Assembly (NCBI RefSeq): GCF_024435355.1
Contig: NZ_JAMJWG010000019.1
Span: 1 to 64,000, forward strand
From: Streptomyces odontomachi
GTDB lineage: Bacteria > Actinomycetota > Actinomycetes > Streptomycetales > Streptomycetaceae
DNA: 64,000 nucleotides
Reading direction: 5' to 3'
How positions within the stretch are numbered: the stretch's first letter is position 1; every line of letters starts with the position of its first letter. The notes beneath the pieces are model-generated. The model saw nothing but the letters and a program-made list of their open reading frames with translations. It was not told the DNA's origin and did not search any database. Made by a program: the position numbers and the translations under genes. Shown one piece after another: positions 60,472-64,000 of this stretch.

Positions 60472-61977
60472 ATGACGCGATCACTACAGACGGTGACCTA
60501 CGCGCGGCCCTCGGTGCTGGAGGGCCGGGCCGGCGACCGGCTGCTCGGCCTCGAGACGTCCGGTGGTGCGACGCCCATGGGCGCGGTGGACCGTCCGCAC
60601 TTCTTCGCGGGCTTCCTCACCTCGCCGAGCGTGGCCGCGGCCGGGCTGCTCGCGGTCGCGGACGTGGCCGCCGCCCGCTACCACCAGCGGCTGGACCGCA
60701 CCGCGCTGGACCCGGTCGTCACGGGCAGCGGCGACCGGCTGCGCTTCGAGTCCTTCTCCGGCTGCTGCGGGGTCCACGCACGCCTGGACATCCTCGCCGC
60801 CGGGCTGGACGGCGGCGAGGTGGGCCACGGCACCACCAATGTCGACGTCAACACTCCCCTGCACGACGCCCTGGCACGGATCGGCGCGGGCGATCCCCTG
60901 CATCTGCGGGTCGGTCCCGACGAGCTGGCGATGACGTCCCCGGAGGGATCGTCGGTGGAGAAGAAGGTGCCGCTGCCCGACCGGTGGCTGCGCGGGTTCG
61001 CCGAGGCGCAGGTGATCGCGGCCGGTTTCGAGCTGCGCGCCGAGCTTTCCGCGACGGAGGCCGTGCGCTTCCTGCGGTCCCTGCCGCGGGCCGGCACGCG
61101 CGGCGCGTCACGGGGCGTCCAGTGGGTGCTGCCGGCGGGTCGCGGCCTGCGATTGACCGGTCGGCCCGTGCCCGGGGCGGTCTGCCTGCCGGGCCCCGGG
61201 CGGCTGACCGCGCTGCACCGGGTGCTTCGGCATGCCACCGCGCTTCGGGTGTACGGCCCGCCAGGTACCCCCGCCGATCCCACGGCCGCCGCATGGGAGG
61301 CCGTTCTGCCCGGTATGCGGCTGACGCTCACGCTCTCGCCGGAGGCCTCGCGGGGCTTCTCGGGCGAGGGCGGTGTGCTGGAAGCGCTCGCCACGGACGA
61401 GGTTGCCGGGGATGCAGACCTGCTCGCGGCGCTGCTGGCCTGGGAACCCCGGATCGACATCGCCGATCTCGCCGCTGCCTCCGGGCTGCCGGCCGAGCGG
61501 GTCCGAGCGGCCCTGACCCGGCTCGGCACCTCGGGCCGGGTGGGTTACGACGCCGCGGAAGCGGCGTACTTCCACCGCGAGCTGCCCTATGACGCCGAGC
61601 GCGCCGAGCAGCACAATCCGCGGCTGCGGGCGGCCCGCTCCCTCGTCGCCGCGGGGGCCGTGTCGCTGGACGGTCCGCTGGCGACGGTGACCGCCGACGA
61701 CGGGCATGTGCACCGGGTGCGGGAAGCTGCGGGTCGGCTGAGCTGCACCTGCCCGTGGTGGGCGGCGTACCGGGGCGGACGCGGTCCGTGCAAGCACGCG
61801 CTGGCCGTGCGCATGGCACGGCGCGGCAGCGGGGGTCCGGCCGGCGCCGTCCGTCCGGCCGGCGCAGGGGCGGCCGAAGCGGAGGCCGGACCGGGAGCGA
61901 CCGACGCGCGCACCGGGGCTGGAGCAGTGACCGCGGCGGTTGCGGCACGGGCGGGGCGCTTCGGGGGTGCCCGGTGA
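60472..61977 (+). CDS. SWIM zinc finger family protein
   Basis: This 501-residue protein ends with a SWIM zinc finger, LSCTCPWWAAYRGGRGPCKHAL (near residues 424-445), with C-x-C-xn-C-x-H ligands. The N-terminal part (about 60-200) has a beta-rich domain containing RFESFSGCCGVHARLDILAAGL, and the middle is a helical region with LAAASGLPAERVRAALTRLG winged-helix-like segment. ATG 60472 sits just after a DNA-damage promoter. Its stop overlaps the DUF6493 gene as GTGA. By analogy, SWIM proteins bind DNA or proteins in recombination repair; its precise role is unknown. Confidence 0.82.
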   Translation: MTRSLQTVTYARPSVLEGRAGDRLLGLETSGGATPMGAVDRPHFFAGFLTSPSVAAAGLLAVADVAAARYHQRLDRTALDPVVTGSGDRLRFESFSGCCGVHARLDILAAGLDGGEVGHGTTNVDVNTPLHDALARIGAGDPLHLRVGPDELAMTSPEGSSVEKKVPLPDRWLRGFAEAQVIAAGFELRAELSATEAVRFLRSLPRAGTRGASRGVQWVLPAGRGLRLTGRPVPGAVCLPGPGRLTALHRVLRHATALRVYGPPGTPADPTAAAWEAVLPGMRLTLTLSPEASRGFSGEGGVLEALATDEVAGDADLLAALLAWEPRIDIADLAAASGLPAERVRAALTRLGTSGRVGYDAAEAAYFHRELPYDAERAEQHNPRLRAARSLVAAGAVSLDGPLATVTADDGHVHRVREAAGRLSCTCPWWAAYRGGRGPCKHALAVRMARRGSGGPAGAVRPAGAGAAEAEAGPGATDARTGAGAVTAAVAARAGRFGGAR

Positions 61978-64000
61978 GTACGCGGGCGTTGCTACGGGCG
62001 GTGGAGGCGGGGCGCTTGCCGCAGGTGACGGCGCTGCTCGGTGAGATGACGGACGCGGAGTGCCGGGCCTGTCTGCCCGCGCTGCGGGAGCTGCGCAAGA
62101 AGCTGCGTCCGGAGCCCTGGCACCCACGTGCCCTGCGCAGCTACCCGGCCCTGCACGCCGCGGGCGCCGTCTGCCACACCGGAGCCGCCGCGTCGGCCAC
62201 CTGGCTCACGGGCGCCGACATGCGGTCGCGCCAGGCGCCCACCCGGGCCCTGCTCGACGTGCTGAGCCGACGCCCCCCGACCTGGCTGGGCGAGCTGGCC
62301 CACCGGCTCGCGGCGCGGCCGCCCAGCACGCAGGTGGACTACGGCCTGATGGCGGGCCTGATCCGCATGGCAGCCGGTGAACCGCCCACGACCAGGGCGT
62401 TCGTGACGGGCTGGGTGCAGCACATGAGTTCGCTGTGGCAGCATCAGGACACCCTGGCGGACCGCTTGCGGCAGGATCCGCACACCCCACGGCTCGTGGC
62501 CGCGCTCTTCGTCACGGCGGACGTCGGCGCCAGCCTGGCATGGTGTCCCGCAGAGGGACCGAACAGCTGGGCGGGCAGCATCGCCCGCCTCACCGAAGAG
62601 GGCGTCCTCAACCGCCCGGCGATGCTGGACGGCTGTGTCGCCCGGCTGTTGCGCGGGGGGTCCGTCGTCGATCAGCGGGCGTTCCTCCGCCTGCTCAGGA
62701 CCCTGGCGCCGACCCGTTCCGAAGAGCGTGAGCGGCTGACGGGCTGGGCGGCGCTGGCCGCCGACGGCGTCTCCACCGCCGCCGGCTACGCCCAGTCCGT
62801 GCTCGCCCGTCTCGCTCTGGACGGTGAGCTGACGGTCGGGCGGCTGGCCGAGGTGTCGGAGGCCGTGCTGTTCCGGCCGGAGAAGAAGCTGGTACGGGCG
62901 CAGTTGGTGCTGCTGGGCAAGGTACTGCGGCGCGAGCCGACCCACGCGCCGACACTGCTCCCCGTCGTGGCAGGCGTCTTCGGACACGAGGACACCGCTG
63001 TGCAGGAGCGCGCCCTGAAGCTCGTCACCCGCCACCTGGACACGGCAGGCGATGCCCGGGGCGAGATCGCCTCGGCCGTGGAGCAGTTGAGCCCGGGATT
63101 GCGCTCGGGTGCGGCGGGGACGCTGGGTGTCGCGGTGGAGGCGGCGCCCCTCGGGGCGTATGCGGACGTCCTGCCGCCGCCTCCCGAGCTGCGCCGCCTT
63201 GCGCCGACGCCGGAGTCCGAGGCGCAGGTCGTGGAGGACGTCTCGGTCCTGCTGGCCTCGCCGGAGGAGGACATGGCGGCGTTCGAGACCGTGCTCGACG
63301 GCCTGGTCCGGCGCGCCCGTGCCGACCGGGAGGGACTCGTCGACGCGCTGGCCCCGGTGGTGGCGCGGCGCTGGTGGCGAACCGTCGATCCTCGTCATGT
63401 CGCGCCGGACACCCGCTTCCGCGCGCTCTCGGGAGGCATCGACGTGGTGCTCGCCACGCTGTTCGGCGCCGTCCGGACGCAGACCCTGCACGAGGCGCTC
63501 CAGCCGCACACCACCGATCACCTGTGCGAGCACGGCGCACTGGCCGGAGTGGTCGACGCTCGCTTGTGGGAGGTGGCGTACCGGATACGCACCGAGCCGC
63601 TGCCGTTCCTGCTGGCCACCCCCACCTGGGAGTCGGGCCGGTTGGACGCCGGTGAGCTGGTGACCCGGCTGGCCGCCTACCACCGACTGGGGGTGCGGCC
63701 CGGGCCGTGCGACTTCGCGCAGGCGCTGCTTCGGGCGGACCGCACGGATGCGGCAGGTGCCCGGGCCGCGGCCGCCGCCCTCGGCACCGCGGAGGGTGAC
63801 CGGCTCGCCGCGTGGCTCGCCCTGGACGAGCCGGCGCCGCCGCCGGCGGTGCGGTACACGGAAGAGGGCTGGACCCTGTTGGAGCCGCCGGTGCTGCCGG
63901 CGGACCTGACGGGTTTTCCCCGGCCGTTCCAGCCGCTGGCGCAGCCGGTGTCCTCGCGGGCTCGTTGCACGCATTGGGACCCCTCGCCGGCCCCGCACTG
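61974..64000 (+). CDS. DUF6493 family protein, cut by window end
   Basis: The 675 codons visible (GTG 61974 onward) begin STRALLRAVEAGRLPQVTALL and form a long alpha-helical, HEAT/ARM-like protein with LVTRHLDTAGDARGEIASAV and RFRALSGGIDVVLATLFGAV, as in DUF6493 proteins encoded next to SWIM zinc-finger genes. The 3' end lies beyond the window. The GTGA overlap shows coupling to the SWIM gene, so both fall under the DNA-damage promoter. In related genomes such pairs are followed by MoxR-type AAA and VWA genes; not visible here. Confidence 0.82.
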   Translation, partial: MSTRALLRAVEAGRLPQVTALLGEMTDAECRACLPALRELRKKLRPEPWHPRALRSYPALHAAGAVCHTGAAASATWLTGADMRSRQAPTRALLDVLSRRPPTWLGELAHRLAARPPSTQVDYGLMAGLIRMAAGEPPTTRAFVTGWVQHMSSLWQHQDTLADRLRQDPHTPRLVAALFVTADVGASLAWCPAEGPNSWAGSIARLTEEGVLNRPAMLDGCVARLLRGGSVVDQRAFLRLLRTLAPTRSEERERLTGWAALAADGVSTAAGYAQSVLARLALDGELTVGRLAEVSEAVLFRPEKKLVRAQLVLLGKVLRREPTHAPTLLPVVAGVFGHEDTAVQERALKLVTRHLDTAGDARGEIASAVEQLSPGLRSGAAGTLGVAVEAAPLGAYADVLPPPPELRRLAPTPESEAQVVEDVSVLLASPEEDMAAFETVLDGLVRRARADREGLVDALAPVVARRWWRTVDPRHVAPDTRFRALSGGIDVVLATLFGAVRTQTLHEALQPHTTDHLCEHGALAGVVDARLWEVAYRIRTEPLPFLLATPTWESGRLDAGELVTRLAAYHRLGVRPGPCDFAQALLRADRTDAAGARAAAAALGTAEGDRLAAWLALDEPAPPPAVRYTEEGWTLLEPPVLPADLTGFPRPFQPLAQPVSSRARCTHWDPSPAPH

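Overview
The window is about 72% GC, is densely coded with strong G/C third positions, and carries hallmark actinobacterial families: a conservon, a SARP regulator, an F420-dependent oxidoreductase, ROK and GntR regulators, Tat-exported PhoD and a remnant of DUF397. This points to a chromosomal segment of a Streptomyces or close relative. No rRNA, tRNA or CRISPR array was found.

Layout. 1-4.0 kb holds a trypco2 protein and a trypsin-like/NTPase/TPR protein, a predicted regulated conflict (defence) pair. 4.1-13.4 kb is an extracellular polysaccharide locus: two glycosyltransferases, an acetyltransferase, Wzy-like polymerase, Wzx-like flippase, a Wzz-like chain-length protein with a broken kinase domain, plus a CTP-transferase and a CDP-alcohol phosphotransferase. 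13.4-15.0 kb is a small accessory patch (GNAT, an unknown protein with an odd start, a decayed DUF397 gene). 15.0-19.9 kb contains DUF309, TauE/SafE, a thiolase, an HhH-GPD glycosylase and an AhpD-like protein. 20.2-27.0 kb is a conservon (cvnA-D) with an atypical CYP157-like P450, an intact P450 and a P450 broken by a 13-nt deletion. 27.4-30.2 kb holds an alpha/beta hydrolase with a divergent TetR, a membrane protein and an RsbW-like ATPase. 30.5-34.6 kb is a polyamine-type ABC transporter operon. 35.1-39.8 kb is biotin synthesis (bioF divergent from bioBAD). 39.8-42.3 kb has a methyltransferase, a Doc-like toxin/RHH antitoxin pair and an F420 enzyme. 42.4-47.6 kb has a pectate lyase, a SARP/AfsR-type regulator and an M23 peptidase. 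47.7-55.9 kb has two CNNM/CBS transporters, a MITE, an SGNH hydrolase, purB, mug and a hydrolase. 56-64 kb has ROK and GntR regulators, phoD, and the start of a SWIM-DUF6493 operon cut by the window end.

Themes. Translational coupling by 4-nt overlaps is common (EPS, conservon, bio, toxin/antitoxin, CNNM and SWIM operons). The most informative new signals are regulatory: a perfect match to the RecA-NDp/PafBC DNA-damage promoter motif directly before the SWIM-DUF6493 operon; a duplicated 14-bp operator inside what looks like a leaderless antitoxin promoter; a DasR/HutC-like palindrome before a GntR gene; long inverted repeats before the polyamine operon and between the thiolase and glycosylase genes; and a MITE whose CTAG target duplication forms the stop codon of the neighbouring hydrolase gene.
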